NCBI GenBank assembly: GCA_009602735.1
Contig: WELA01005604.1
Location: 20,564 to 62,980 of the forward strand
Reading direction: 5' to 3'
DNA length: 42,417 bases
Source: Mesotaenium endlicherianum
Lineage: Eukaryota; Streptophyta; Zygnematophyceae; Zygnematales; Mesotaeniaceae
Under the pieces are notes generated by a model. The model did not search any database. It had not been told where the DNA came from and saw nothing but the letters and a program-made list of their open reading frames with translations. A program made the translations under genes and the position numbers. Shown one piece after another: positions 21,848 through 32,500 of this stretch. Each line of letters opens with the position of its first letter. Position 1 is the first letter of the stretch.

Positions 21848-21868
21848 ACAAAGAAGACTGTGATAACC

Positions 21869-21880
21869 GCTCGGATACCA
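21869..21880 (-). promoter_or_regulatory. Primer binding site of A3
   Basis: TGGTATCCGAGC on the minus strand, identical to A2, one base from the 5' LTR. Confidence 0.8.
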
Positions 21881-21881
21881 C

Positions 21882-22601
21882 TGAAATGAATCGACTTACC
21901 AAATAGGCGATTAGCAATTAATAAAGATCTTTATATCAGCAAGTAATCTTTATGAATTTTCCGTTAACTGCTTAAACGGCAAAAGGACAACACACTAGCA
22001 GTGAATAATACTCGTAAGTCAAATGCGAGTAAACTAGCATCAATAATGCAAATCAGTAAACTCATACATAAGCAAGGTTAGAAGACGGTGCGTATCAATG
22101 GGTTCTCGCCTTGCATGCAGATCTCTCAGTAAGCTGTACAAGAGAGTTGGCCTCGTTTCCCGAATGCCGAACTCGAGAGCAATGCCTAGCATATGTACAT
22201 GGAATGAGTTTACTGTTCAACGGCCAGTGCGATGGCACCGCCTACCCGGGAGTTAACCACGTTGGTAGGACCTCGATTAACCAAATCCACCGCCATCTCC
22301 CATCATCCCGAATCGCCATCCATCTTAGGGATGTCATCTGGCCATTCATCTAGTATATCACACTTAGATGCATATCGAGGCAGTTTGCTGCTACCGAGTA
22401 CGGAAGTCAGCTAGCTGTCAAAGAATGTGTCAGCAAGCTGACTTAAGTTGACTTCAGCCTGCTGCTTCCGACTGAGTCATGAAACTGATATTAAATATGA
22501 AATCCAGCAGGCTGATTGTTAACTAGTGTTCAGTAGGCTGAACATAATTAACTATTATATTTAAATGAATATTATATCTACTAATATACTGATTCATTAC
22601 A
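21882..22601 (-). repeat. LTR of family A (A3 5' LTR)
   Basis: 720 bp, inverted TGTAATGAATC/GATTCATTTCA ends. The palindrome ATAAAGATCTTTAT is conserved. Confidence 0.9.
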
Positions 22602-23564
22602 GAGGTGGAGAGAAGAAGCTGGGAGTTCTTAGCCAGAGAGACCAGTCAGCTGAATTGATCGGGGCACTGGTATCCCTGCACCTTGAAGAGGGCGGACCCT
22701 GCGTTCTTTCTACAGCCTACGGACTGGCGCTGGATGACTTTCAACCTCAAGGATCAGCACAATGACAGGGTTGGGGAAGACAATTTCTTGGCAGACTTGC
22801 AGGGGAAGATAGTGCTGCCACCTCACATTGCAGCATGGGACCCAAGATTGGATGGGGTCAGAGACTGCATGAGCTCGGAGACACAGGATGATAGGACCAG
22901 GGCCAGAGATTCCTTATACAAAGGAAAGCATGCTTATGCCAAATGGGCAAGTAAGCAAGGGGAGAAGGACCTTTATGTGGTCAGGACCCAGCAGCCCCCA
23001 CCCGCACCCAAAAGGGGGAGGTCAGTGGGATACTCTTTTTCTGGGGAGCAGCTAGAAGAAATGACTCGAGAAACTCCAGAGGTTTCAGAGGAACAGGAGG
23101 ACGAGCAAGAGGAAGAAGCAGACGATGGAGAGGAGGACCACGAGGAAGAGGAGTCTGACCCTAGTCCACCAAGAGATCCAGATTTCCAGTGGCTGGGCAG
23201 TTTCAGCAGGAGAAGTCCCACCCCAGGGAAGGAGACTCAGTCAGACAGAGCGGACAGGAGGGCTGCTAAAGATGCAGCCAGAGGGCAGCCAGCATCCCCT
23301 TCTAGCAGAGGACATGTGCCCTTATCCCATGTCATGCAGCACCCCTCTGGCATGCCAGTGTATGTGCCTGTCAGCTTAAAAGCTGCACAAGAAATAGCTA
23401 TCTCCATAAACTTGCGTACATTGCAAGAGAGCACTGCTCAGCTGCTGCGTTCATCCCTGGGTTCACCCTGGTCCGAGCCCCTAGAGTTCAGCAGGCCATC
23501 AACCAGGAGAAGAAGGTCTAGTTCCAGATCTCGCTCCCCAGGAGACACAGCCCCGGGTACTTAG
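22602..23564 (+). pseudogene. ORF3 of family A, C-terminal half (copy A5)
   Basis: It begins exactly at the A3 LTR edge in mid-gene (EVERRSWEFLARETSQL), has a TGA shortly after, then an open stretch from 22683 to TAG 23562. It contains TDWRWMTFNLKDQHNDR, LPPHIAAWDPRLDGVRDCMS, KHAYAKWASKQGEKDLY, APKRGRSVGYSFSG, a long Glu/Asp run, QSDRADRRAAKDAARGQPAS, SHVMQHPSGMPVYVPVS and a final Arg/Ser-rich tail (RRRRSSSRSRS). The same blocks in the same order as A3 show that ORF3 belongs to the family. It gives the true C-terminus. Confidence 0.7.
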
Positions 23565-24352
23565 TTGCTATCTTCGTTTAAGTCAGTCTGCTTGTGTGGT
23601 GCATGTGCCTTGCGGGATTGTAAATAATTGTTAGTCACTGTTGTCGAGTCGACAACAATTTAAGTTGGAGGGATTGTAATGAATCAGTATATTGGTAGAT
23701 ATAATTTTGATTTAAATAGGATAGTTAATTACGTTCAGTCTGCTAGACTGTAGTTAATATTTAGTGTGATGACTCGACCGAGAGCAGCAGGCTGAAGTCA
23801 ACATAGGACAGCTTGCTGACACATTCTTTGACAGCCAACTGACTACCGTACTCGGTAGCAACGAACTGCCTAGATATGCATCTAAGTATGGTATGCCAGA
23901 TAAATGGCCAGATGACATCCTTAGGATGGATGGATTCGAGATGATGGGAGATGGCGGTGGATTTGGTTAACTGAGGTCCTACCAACGTGGTTAACTCCCG
24001 GGTAGGCGGTGCCATCGCACTTGCCGTTGAACAGTAAACTCATTCCATGTACATATGTTGAGTATTGCTCTCGAGTTCGGCATTCTGAAACGAGGCCAAC
24101 TCTTTTGTACAGCTTACTGAGAGAGATCTGAATCCAAGGCGAGAAGCCATTGATATGCATTGTCTTCTAGCCTTGCTTATGAGTTTACTAATTGCATTAT
24201 TGATGCTAGTTTACTTGCATTTGACTTGCGAGTATTGTCCATTGCTAGTGTGTTGTCTTTTGCTGTTATCAATAAACAAAATATGTCATAAATATTACTT
24301 GTTGATATAAAGATCTTCATCAATCGCCTATTTGGTAAGGCGATTCATTTCA
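23565..24352 (+). mobile_element. 3' end of copy A5: spacer, PPT and LTR
   Basis: After ORF3 come about 100 bp including a GTTGTCGAGTCGACAAC palindrome (23640-23656), then PPT AAGTTGGAGGGAT (23662-23674) and a plus-strand family A LTR at 23675-24352 (678 bp, ending GATTCATTTCA). The LTR is inserted in the tandem array that follows. Its other flank is not in the window. Confidence 0.85.
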
Positions 24353-24592
24353 GCCCTGTTTGCCCCCTCGCTCCCCTCCCGCCAGCGGCCATGGCCTATC
24401 AGTTGCCGTCCGGCGCCCCTGCACAAACACACAAGAAATGCTAATGACCATGACGACCACACAACGAGCATTTATCACGCGCCGGGCCGGCGCAATCGAA
24501 GTCTGCATCGACGTCGAGGAAGGGTCTTGAATGATCCCGAGCAAATTGAACAACAAGGAAACCCGACGCGCACGGGTCGGGGCCCTTATTGA
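24353..24592 (+). repeat. Array unit 0 (type b, left end missing)
   Basis: It is cut on the left by the A5 LTR. It shares with unit 2 the CCAGCGGCCATGG segment, the CCGTCCGGCGCCCCTGC segment and GACGCGCACG near the end. Confidence 0.75.
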
Positions 24593-25269
24593 TTTCCCCC
24601 TCACAAAGGTTACGTGAGGGTTGCCTTACTGACGTCCACAAACCACATCACATACTCTCGTTCTCGTTCTTGTTCTCGATCGTGGTGGAACGTTTGTGAG
24701 GGGCCGACAAGTTCCCCTCACAAACGCCCCCGAACAATAACAACAAACTCTAAAAAGCAAGCTTAATCGTGACACACGGTCGAGAACGACAAATTTTCAA
24801 CAGCAGAAATGACGACCGCAAGTCGGCGACGACAACAGATCGCAACGTCCACGACAGCGAACGAGACGTCAAAACAGTCGACGGCGCTCGTCGGCGTTGA
24901 AACCGGCGCGGCCAAGCAAGAGGGGCCTTGCGCCATGGCCGACAACCAAAAAGACGTGGAGGCGCGACACAACTCACCTCCACCGGTCCGCCCCCCGCTC
25001 CACCCTCCCGCCAGCGGCCATGGCCCGGCAGTCGCCGCTGCACAAACACAAAAACCAAAAGAATGTCAGTCAAACGACAAATTCGACGACATTCGATGCA
25101 CATATATATAGTGCGCCGGCCCGGCGCAGGCAAACATTTATGGCCCGCCAAAGGGCGGGCCTCGCCGGGGCCGCACAGGAAAAGCGTGTCCGACAAACGC
25201 TTTCGCGTCGTAAAGCTCCGATTTTTTGAACGCGTACAGGCCATCGCGCACACGAGCGAGGGCCACTGA
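24593..25269 (+). repeat. Array unit 1 (type a, 677 bp)
   Basis: First hairpin at 24598-24620 and GCCTTACTGA near 24623. Second hairpin at about 24697-24723. TATATATA at 25103-25110. Palindrome TGCGCCGGCCCGGCGCA at 25112-25128. Hairpin GGCCCGCC/GGCGGGCC at 25142-25161. AAAGCGT/ACGCTTT at 25181-25203. It ends in CTGA. Confidence 0.8.
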
Positions 25270-25878
25270 CTCCCCCCTCACAAGAGTTACTTGAGGGGCG
25301 CCTTACTGACGAACACAAAACAGGCCTTGTTCTTGTAAAAGAACAAAGAGTAAGGGTACACAGAGAGTAAGGGTACTCTTTGTGTACCCTTACTTGATTG
25401 AGATTCAATGTTTGTGAGGGGGCCGACAAGTTCCCCCTCATGGACGCCCCCGAACAATGACAACAAACCAAAACGTGCACGACACAAACCAAAAATGTTG
25501 ACGACGTCGACGGCACACTTCGCCGTTGAAACAAACGAACAATTTGATTATCACGAAAACAAAGATGGCGGGGCCACGCCTCGCCATGTCCGACACGGAA
25601 AAGGCGACACAAGCTCACCTCGGCCGGTGCGCCCCCCCGCTGCCCTCCCGCCAGCGGCCATGGCCCGTGGGCCGTCAGTCCCCGTCCGGCGCCCCTGCGC
25701 AAGCACCCAAAGAAACAAAATGACAATTCCGCAACCGCAATCAGCACTTGTATTGCGCCAACCCGGCGCAGCCAAAGTATGCATCGACGTTGAGGAAGGG
25801 CCTGGAACCATCCCGAACATTCCGGAACACGCCGAAACAACAAGGAAGCTTGACGCGCACGTTTGAGGCCCATACTAG
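25270..25878 (+). repeat. Array unit 2 (type b, 609 bp)
   Basis: First hairpin at 25274-25298, the AAGGGTACAC word repeated near 25350-25390, second hairpin at about 25413-25440. Type b interior with GTATTGCGCC-CGGCGCA. It ends ATACTAG. Confidence 0.8.
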
Positions 25879-26586
25879 TTTCCCCCTCAAAAGACTTACG
25901 TGAGGGGCGCCTTACTAGCAACCACAAACTTCACCACATACTCGAGATCAATCTCAATCTCTATTTCGATCGTGGTGGAACGTTTGTGAGGGGGCCGACA
26001 ATTTCCCCTCACGAACGCCCCCAAACGATGACTCCAAACTCTGAAAAGCGAGTGTCATCGTGACCACACGGACGCGAACGACAAACTTTCAGCAGCAGAA
26101 ATGACGACCGCGAGTCGGCGACGACGCCAGACCGCAACGTCCACGACAGCGAACGAGACGTCGAAACAGTTGACGGCGCCCGTCGGCTTCGAAACTGTTC
26201 AATCACCACAAAAACAAAGAGGAGCGGCCAAGCAAGAGGGACCTCACGCCATGGCCAACAACCGAAAAGACAAGGAGGCGCGACACAACTCACCTTCACC
26301 GGTTTGCCCCCCGCTCCCCCCTCCTGCCAGCGGCCATGGCCCGGCAGTCGCCGCTGTACAAACACAAAAACCAAAAGAATGTCAGTCAAATGACTACTTC
26401 GACGACATCCGATGCACATATATAATGCGCCGGCTTGGCGCAGGAAAAAATTTATTGCAGTCGCGAAAGGGCGGGCCGCACCGGGGCCGCACAGGAAAAG
26501 CGTTCAAGACGAACGCTTTCGCGTCGTAAAGCTCCGATTTTGAACGCGTACAGGCCACCGCACACACGAGCGAGGGCCCTTACTGA
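25879..26586 (+). repeat. Array unit 3 (type a, 708 bp)
   Basis: TATATA at about 26418, TGCGCC/GGCGCA palindrome, then AAAGCGTTC/GAACGCTTT (9-bp arms) and CTTACTGA at the end. A 30-bp CACAAAAACAAAGAGG-containing insertion is present relative to unit 1 (shared with unit 4). Confidence 0.8.
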
Positions 26587-27223
26587 TTCCCCCCTCACAA
26601 GAGTTACGTTCTCGTTCTTGTTCTTGTTCTCGATCGTGGTGGAATGTTTGTGAGGGGGCCGACAAGTTCCCCTCACGAACGCCCCCGAACGATAACGCCA
26701 AACTCCGAAAAGCGAGCGTCACCGTGACCACACGGACGCGAACGACAAACTTTCAGCAGCACAAATGACGACCGCAAGTCGGCGATAACGGCAGACCGCA
26801 ACGTCCACGAAAGCGAACGACACGTGAGAACAGTCTACGGCGCCCGTCGGCGTCGAAACGAATCAACCTCCACAAAAACAAAGAGGCGCGGCCAAGCAAG
26901 AGGGACCTCGCCATGGTCGACAACCAAAAAGACGAGGAGGCTCAACACAACTCACCTCGACCGGTCCGCCCCCCGCTCCCCCCTCCCGCAAGCGGCCATG
27001 GCCCGTCAGTCGCCGCTGCACAAACACAAAAAGCAAAAGTGTGTCAGTCAAATGACGACTTCAACGACACCCGATGCACATATACAGTGCGCCGGCGGTC
27101 GCGAAAAGGCGGGCCGCACCGGGGCCGCAGAGGAAAAGCGTTCACGACGAACAATTCGCGTCGTAAGGCTCCGATTTCAAACGCGTACAGGCCCTCGCGC
27201 ACACGAGCGAGGGCCCTTACTGA
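26587..27223 (+). repeat. Array unit 4 (type a, 637 bp)
   Basis: CATATACAGTG takes the place of the TATA box. The terminal hairpin GGCCCTCGC/GCGAGGGCC (8-base loop, 27190-27215) is perfect and is followed by CTTACTGA. Confidence 0.8.
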
Positions 27224-27486
27224 TTCTCCCCTCACAAGAGTTACGTGAGGGGCGCCTTACTGACGAACACAAAATAGGCCCCGTTCTACTCTCCCATACT
27301 CGATCGTGATTCAATCTTTGTGAGGGGGCCGACAAGTTCCCCCTCACGAGCAGCGCCGAACGATAAAGACAAAACGAAACATCAGCACGCAAATGCAAGA
27401 TCGCGACATAAAAATAGACTTTATGACAGCATGTAATACAAAACCGTCGAAGTAAACAACAGCACGCACTGCTACAGTGCCAAAAC

Positions 27487-27749
27487 CTAGACGACTCTTA
27501 CATCATCTATCCACGGTTGAGGCACCTCCCCTTCAGGATGCCCCCCCCTCCCGTCAACATTCATTGGCACTGGCCTCTCGCAATCCTCACCTAGCACAGC
27601 ACCTCGTAAATGGTAATACCTCCCCTTCCTCATGCCAGGAACAGCCCCATTGTATTTCAAAAAAACCATGTAAATATCTTTTATCCTGGTGACCTCCGGC
27701 CTTGTCATCATGATAAACATGGCCTCGTCTCTGGCGAGATTCACTCCCC
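27487..27749 (-). pseudogene. Rep-like protein, C-terminal part (separated by element B)
   Basis: It continues the reading frame of 34440-35185 with no stop when element B and one TGCCA are removed. This part adds about 87 residues to give a protein of about 337. It includes EVTRIKDIYMVFLKYNGAV, a basic GMRKGRYYHLRG patch and ends PEGEVPQPWIDDVRVV; the stop is at 27487. I recognise no separate domain. The last array hairpin lies about 140 bp further left. Confidence 0.55.
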
Positions 27750-27754
27750 TGCCA
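27750..27754 (+). repeat. Target-site duplication TGCCA, left copy (element B)
   Basis: It matches 34435-34439 exactly. Confidence 0.95.
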
Positions 27755-28257
27755 TGTAGTGATTTGAGTTATTATACATTAGTTTGCATATATTTTAATG
27801 TTTTCAAATATATTTGAAGTAGTATGGTGTGGAGTCAAGTGTGAATAGGTACTCTAGTAACTTGGTTCATGTCCTTTGAACCTTTCAAGGCATTTTCGAA
27901 GTTAGAGGAAAGACCTAGAAGAACTCCATGTGGCAAAAGTCAGATGTGCCATTTTTAGGTCAAAAGGACATGTGTACATTATTCTAGAAAGAGGTGGCAA
28001 GTTTTGGGATGTGTTGGGTGCCAACACATCAACATACACCTTCCTAGAAATTACTTATGTAGCAAGTATATAAACAAGAGCTAGAACATAGAAAGACATT
28101 CCAGAATCACTCTTGTACTTGCCAAAATCCAGAAATATATTAACTTTCAAGAAGCCATCTCTCTTTCAAGAAGCTACCACTTGTGTTCAAAGATCCTTGT
28201 CTTGAATAGATAAAGTATTCTGTTTTACTAAGTACTTTATCTATCTGTTTCACTACA
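27755..28257 (+). repeat. 5' LTR of element B
   Basis: 503 bp. It holds a 10-bp inverted repeat GATGTGTTGG/CCAACACATC (28008-28030) upstream of the TATA box, and a 12-bp stem ATAGATAAAGTA/TACTTTATCTAT (28206-28217 with 28233-28244) just before the LTR end. Confidence 0.95.
28067..28074 (+). promoter_or_regulatory. TATA box in 5' LTR
   Basis: TATATAAA, about 190 bp before the LTR end; the likely start of the element's RNA lies about 25-30 bp downstream. Confidence 0.6.
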
Positions 28258-28258
28258 G

Positions 28259-28270
28259 TGGTATCGGAGC
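28259..28270 (+). promoter_or_regulatory. Primer binding site of element B
   Basis: TGGTATCGGAGC, one base after the LTR. It differs by one base from the plant initiator-Met site and is identical to the TRIM site at 13508. Confidence 0.85.
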
Positions 28271-28294
28271 TAGGCACTTTGGTAGCACAAGAAG

Positions 28295-29575
28295 ATGGCC
28301 GATCCTCAAGACCAACAGCAAGCTTTCGAAGGAAGCCCTTCCTCTCCAAGACACCCTCCTCCAGCGCCGATGGGAGAGCCCACTCAAGAAAATCTGCAAC
28401 AACAAGAAGCACCACAAGGAGGAGCACACCCTCCTCCAGCGTCGATGGGAGAGCCTACTCAAGGAAATCTGCAACAACAAGAAGCACCACAAGGAGGAGC
28501 ACCGTCAAATCCCGTGGCAGCCGCTATAGCAAAGTTGACCCCACCACAAGGAGTTCCCGCAAATGAGTGGGCAGCCTTCCTAATGACCGTCCACAACCAA
28601 GTGGGCTTGGCCACCTATGAAGCAACCGTGCAAGCGTCAAGAGAAGCTATGGCTGCCATGGTTGCCCCTATTGCGAGCAATGCTCAAAATCCAGCCCCGG
28701 CTCAAGCGCCTCCACAAGAGCCAACGAGAGCAAGGAAACTCATCAAGCCCGGCAAACCCGACACTTTCAACCCCGGGAAAGGTGCCAACCTGAATTTATG
28801 GCTCTACCAAGTGGAGACGTACCTCGCGTTCCTTGAAGTACCCGAGGAGGACTACGTTCCCTTTGCCGTTACCTTACTTAGAGGAGCAGCAACATCATGG
28901 TGGCGTAACTATCAAGCGGCTATATATCAAGCTATGGCGCACCCCATGCTCGGCCAAGAGCCCCCACCATCATATGCAAGATGGGCAGATTTTCGTGAGG
29001 CCCTCAAGAAGCAATTCATGCCCATCAATGCGGAGAAGATTGCCCGAGGAAAGCTCCACCATCTCAAGCAAACGACGTCCGTTCAAGAGTATACATCCAG
29101 ATTTCACGCCCTCACTCTTGAGATCCCCAACATGTCTCTCGAGGAGAAGATTGACCGTTACATCTTTGGCCTCAAACCCAAGGTGGCAAAGGAAGTGGAG
29201 TTACGCGACTTGACGGACTTCTCAAAGATCATTGAAGTGGCCCAAAAGGTGGATACCTTGGATTTCAAGCACTCCGTGCCTTCATCTTCACGGGTACCGA
29301 CGACGCGGGTGTACGCAGCCCCTTCCACATCCGAATCTGGACCCACACCCATGGAAATCGGAGTTATTAAAAGGGACCCCGCGGCTGCCCGGAAGAGTGG
29401 AAGACCCTCCAATGACACTTATGATGCAAGAAACCAGCAAGGAGTGAAAGCAAGACTCTCCCCGGCTGAAAAAGAAGCTCTCATGACGGCTGGACTATGC
29501 TTCTATTGCAAGGAAAAGGGCCATCGTGCACTTTCATGCCCCAAAAAGTTGTCAAAAAACGGACAGCGCCGGTAG
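28295..29575 (+). CDS. gag: gag polyprotein of element B
   Basis: 426 residues; the structural protein of the virus-like particle. Residues 1-70 are Pro/Gln-rich and contain a 25-residue tandem duplication ([19 protein letters not shown] and a near copy; 75 bp at 28351 and 28426). The capsid domain lies about 150-335 ([53 protein letters not shown]). One zinc knuckle, [14 protein letters not shown], lies at residues 402-415. The ATG at 28295 is 24 bases after the primer site. It overlaps pol in the -1 frame, with slippery A AAA AAC 15 bases before the stop. Confidence 0.95.
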   Translation: MADPQDQQQAFEGSPSSPRHPPPAPMGEPTQENLQQQEAPQGGAHPPPASMGEPTQGNLQQQEAPQGGAPSNPVAAAIAKLTPPQGVPANEWAAFLMTVHNQVGLATYEATVQASREAMAAMVAPIASNAQNPAPAQAPPQEPTRARKLIKPGKPDTFNPGKGANLNLWLYQVETYLAFLEVPEEDYVPFAVTLLRGAATSWWRNYQAAIYQAMAHPMLGQEPPPSYARWADFREALKKQFMPINAEKIARGKLHHLKQTTSVQEYTSRFHALTLEIPNMSLEEKIDRYIFGLKPKVAKEVELRDLTDFSKIIEVAQKVDTLDFKHSVPSSSRVPTTRVYAAPSTSESGPTPMEIGVIKRDPAAARKSGRPSNDTYDARNQQGVKARLSPAEKEALMTAGLCFYCKEKGHRALSCPKKLSKNGQRR

Positions 29576-32500
29576 GCCAGGAGCCTACCACCCCAAGACC
29601 CACTTCACGAGAAGGCAACACGCCAAGTGAGGTGGAGACCCCCGTTGAAGACGACGTTCCAGCCCCAATGAGTTTGAGAGGTTACCTTGGAGGAGAGAAG
29701 GTCCACATCTTGGTGGATAGCGGAGCTCAAGGCAACTTCATTGCTGCAGATTTTGCCACCAAGCACGGTATTACTATGCGAACTCTTGACCACGACGAGG
29801 AGATTATGATGCCCGATGGATTCTCCTATACTACCCCTTCCAAGAAGACGTACCCCTTGGCACTCTCTATCAAGTCCTTCAAGGATAGAGTAGTGTTCTC
29901 CCCCATGCAATTGGGCAAGTACGACGTCATCCTAGGGACGCCTTGGTTGACCAAGCACAACCCCCAAGTTGATTGGAGGACCGGTACTATCAAGATCAAG
30001 AATGACATCACTTCAAGAATCTGTATTTTGCGCGCAATCCAGAATATCCAGACCCAAGACATCCAGAAGCCGGCACACGAGATACTATTGTCCGCCCTCC
30101 AACTCAAGAGACTTGTGAGGAAGGGACACGAGCTTCTTTTGGCCTTGATCACGCCAAAAGACATCAAGAAAGACATCGAGAGTCAAGAAGGCAGCCCCGT
30201 TCCCAAGGAGATACAAGAAGTCTTTGAGGACTACAAAGAAGTGTTCTCCCCGGAATTGCCCAAGGGCCTACCCCCCAAAAGATTCGTAGACCACAAGATA
30301 GAGTTGGAGCCCGGAAGCAAGCCCATCTCTCGGCCTACGTTCAAAATGTCATACACGGAGCTAGACGAAGTCAAGAAGCAAATCAAGGAGCTACTGGAGC
30401 ATGGCTTCATTCGACCTAGCAAGTCGCCATTTGGAGCCCCGGTGCTATTTGTCAAGAAGAAAGATGGTACCTTGAGGATGTGTGTGGACTATCGCGCCCT
30501 CAACAAGATCACCATCAAGAATCGATACCCGCTGCCGCGCATGGATGAGCTCATGGACCGGCTGGTTGGAGCCAAGTACTTCACGAAGATTGACTTACGG
30601 AGCGGCTACCACCAGATTCGCATCGCAGAACCGGACATAGAGAAGACGGCATTCAGGACAAGATATGGACATTTTGAGTTCATGGTCCTGCCATTTGGAC
30701 TCACCAACGCGCCAGCAACTTTCATGACTATGATGAACACCATATTTCAGCCCATGTTGGACAGATTTGTGGTGGTATTCATCGATGACATCCTTATCTA
30801 CAGCAAGACCCTTGAAGAGCATGCGAGACACTTGAAAGAAGTCCTTGAAGTATTGAAGCAAAACAAGCTGTTTGCGAAGGAGTCAAAATGCGAGTTTGCC
30901 AAACAAGAAGTGGAGTTCCTAGGTCTCCACGTGACTGCTGATGGCATCAAGATAGACCCCAAGAAGACCACGGTGGTGGAGGAATGGCCAACCCCCACGA
31001 CCAAGAAAGAACTCCAGTCATTCTTGGGATTTGCCAATTGGTACAGAAAATTCATCCAAGGCTTCTCGCACATAGCAGCCCCCCTGACAGATCTACTCAA
31101 GAAGGACAGGCTATATACATGGACCGAGAAAGAGGAAGAGGCATTTCAAGAGTTAAAGCGAAGATTGACCACATCCCCGGTGCTCACACTCCCAAGTCCA
31201 AACCCAGATTGGCCCTTCCACGTCATCACCGATGCATCTTCCTATGCAATAGGAGCAATCCTGCTTCAAGACCAAGGCAAGGGACTGCAGCCCATCGCCT
31301 ACGAGTCAAGGAAGCTAAATCCAGCCGAGCAAAATTATACAACCACGGAGCGAGAGGCATTGGCGATTGTACATGCCTTGAAGGTTTGGCGCTGCTACGT
31401 TGAAGGACGCAAAGTACTGGTCACCACGGACCACGAGGCGTTAAAGCACCTCCAAACGCAGCCGTATCTCTCAAGGAGACAAGCAAGATGGAGCGGATAC
31501 TTGCAACAATACAACATCACGATTCAGTACCAGCCCGGCAAGACAAACCCGGCTGACCCCCTCTCAAGACTGCAATTAAATGCAGTGATGGTATCCCTGA
31601 AGACAGATCTGGAAGCTCGATTTTCAGCCGCCTATGAAAGAGACCCTTACTACAAGAACGGAGAAGCAGCCTTGGACCCATGCAAGAAGCAAGAAGGCAA
31701 TTATTGGGTGAGGCAAGATACGGGCCAGAGATGTGTTCCTAATGACTTAGACCTCCGGCTCTTGCTTCTACGAGAAGCACACGACAACCCTCTTGGAGGA
31801 CACTTTGGAATCCTAAGGACCACGGGCGTTCTAGCTAGGACTTATTGTTGGCCAGGCATGTCTAAGCAAGTCAAGGAGTACTGCAGGAGCTGTGACACAT
31901 GCCAAAGAATCAAGCCATCATCGCAAAAGGCGGGAGGACTCCTCCAACCACTACCAATCCCCGAAAGACAATGGACGGACATCTCAATGGACCTTATCGT
32001 GGACTTGCCCGTGACACCTCGAGGCCATAATGCAATACTCACGGTGGTGGACAGACTTACCAAGATGGCTCATTTTATTCCCACGACGACTAAGGCTACA
32101 GCACCACAACTTGCAAGACTCATCTTTGACAACATCTTCCGACTCCATGGACTACCATCAAGAATTGTGTCAGATAGAGATCCAAGATTCACAAGCCATT
32201 TCTGGAAAAATCTCTTCAAGAACTTGGGTACATCGCTGGATATGTCTACTGCCTACCACCCACAATCAGATGGGCAAACCGAGCGTATGAATCGTACCCT
32301 AAAGACCTCTCTAAAGGCCTACGTGTCTACCCTCGAGCAAGACTGGGACATGTACTTGACCCCCCTCGAGTTTGCCTACAACAACACTACGCAGGCCTCT
32401 ACCCAAGAGTCCCCATTCTTCCTCAACTATGGCTTCCATCCGACCACGCCACTGAGCTTCACGGCTGGCCATGATGAAGTACCTGCAGCCACAGATTTTA

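Larger units (their letters stand above)
14768..22601 (-). mobile_element. Copy A3, complete-length Ty3/gypsy family A element (defective)
   Basis: On the minus strand: 5' LTR 22601-21882, primer site 21880-21869, gag 21847-20369, pol 20358-17589, internal purine tract, ORF3 about 17268-15611, PPT 15504-15492, 3' LTR 15491-14768; 7834 bp in all. It shows the full family order including ORF3. The flanking bases (TTTCG left, GAGGT right) are not a duplication, and the two flanks belong to different parts of family A. The present element is therefore probably a recombinant. The LTRs differ by roughly 5-6 percent by eye. Stops, frameshifts and RT/integrase site changes inactivate it. Confidence 0.9.
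24353..27223 (+). repeat. Head-to-tail array of hairpin-rich units (Replitron-like ends)
   Basis: Units of 609-708 bp repeat with the same polarity. Boundaries are taken at the word CTTACTGA/CTAG: 24592, 25269, 25878, 26586, 27223. Every unit starts with a CCCCTCAC/GTGAGGGG hairpin followed by GCCTTACTGA, has a second hairpin GTGAGGGGG/CCCCCTCAC about 90-150 bp in, and ends in GAGGGCC-CTTACTGA or a variant. Two internal types occur, 'a' (units 1, 3, 4) and 'b' (units 0, 2). The unit to the right (27224-35369) has the same ends but carries a Rep gene. Confidence 0.8.

Noticed and set aside
3840..24352. One large element bounded by the LTRs at 3840 and 23675
   Set aside because: Flanking five bases do not match (TTGAT versus GCCCT), the flanks belong to different sequences, and several nested copies lie between.
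25070..25927. Long minus-strand open frame across array units
   Set aside because: It runs through unit boundaries and hairpins, is low-complexity, and reflects GC-rich repeats with few stops.
24353..27223. CRISPR array or rRNA spacer as explanation of the tandem units
   Set aside because: Units are 600-700 bp with internal hairpins, not short repeats with unique spacers, and no rRNA sequence is present.
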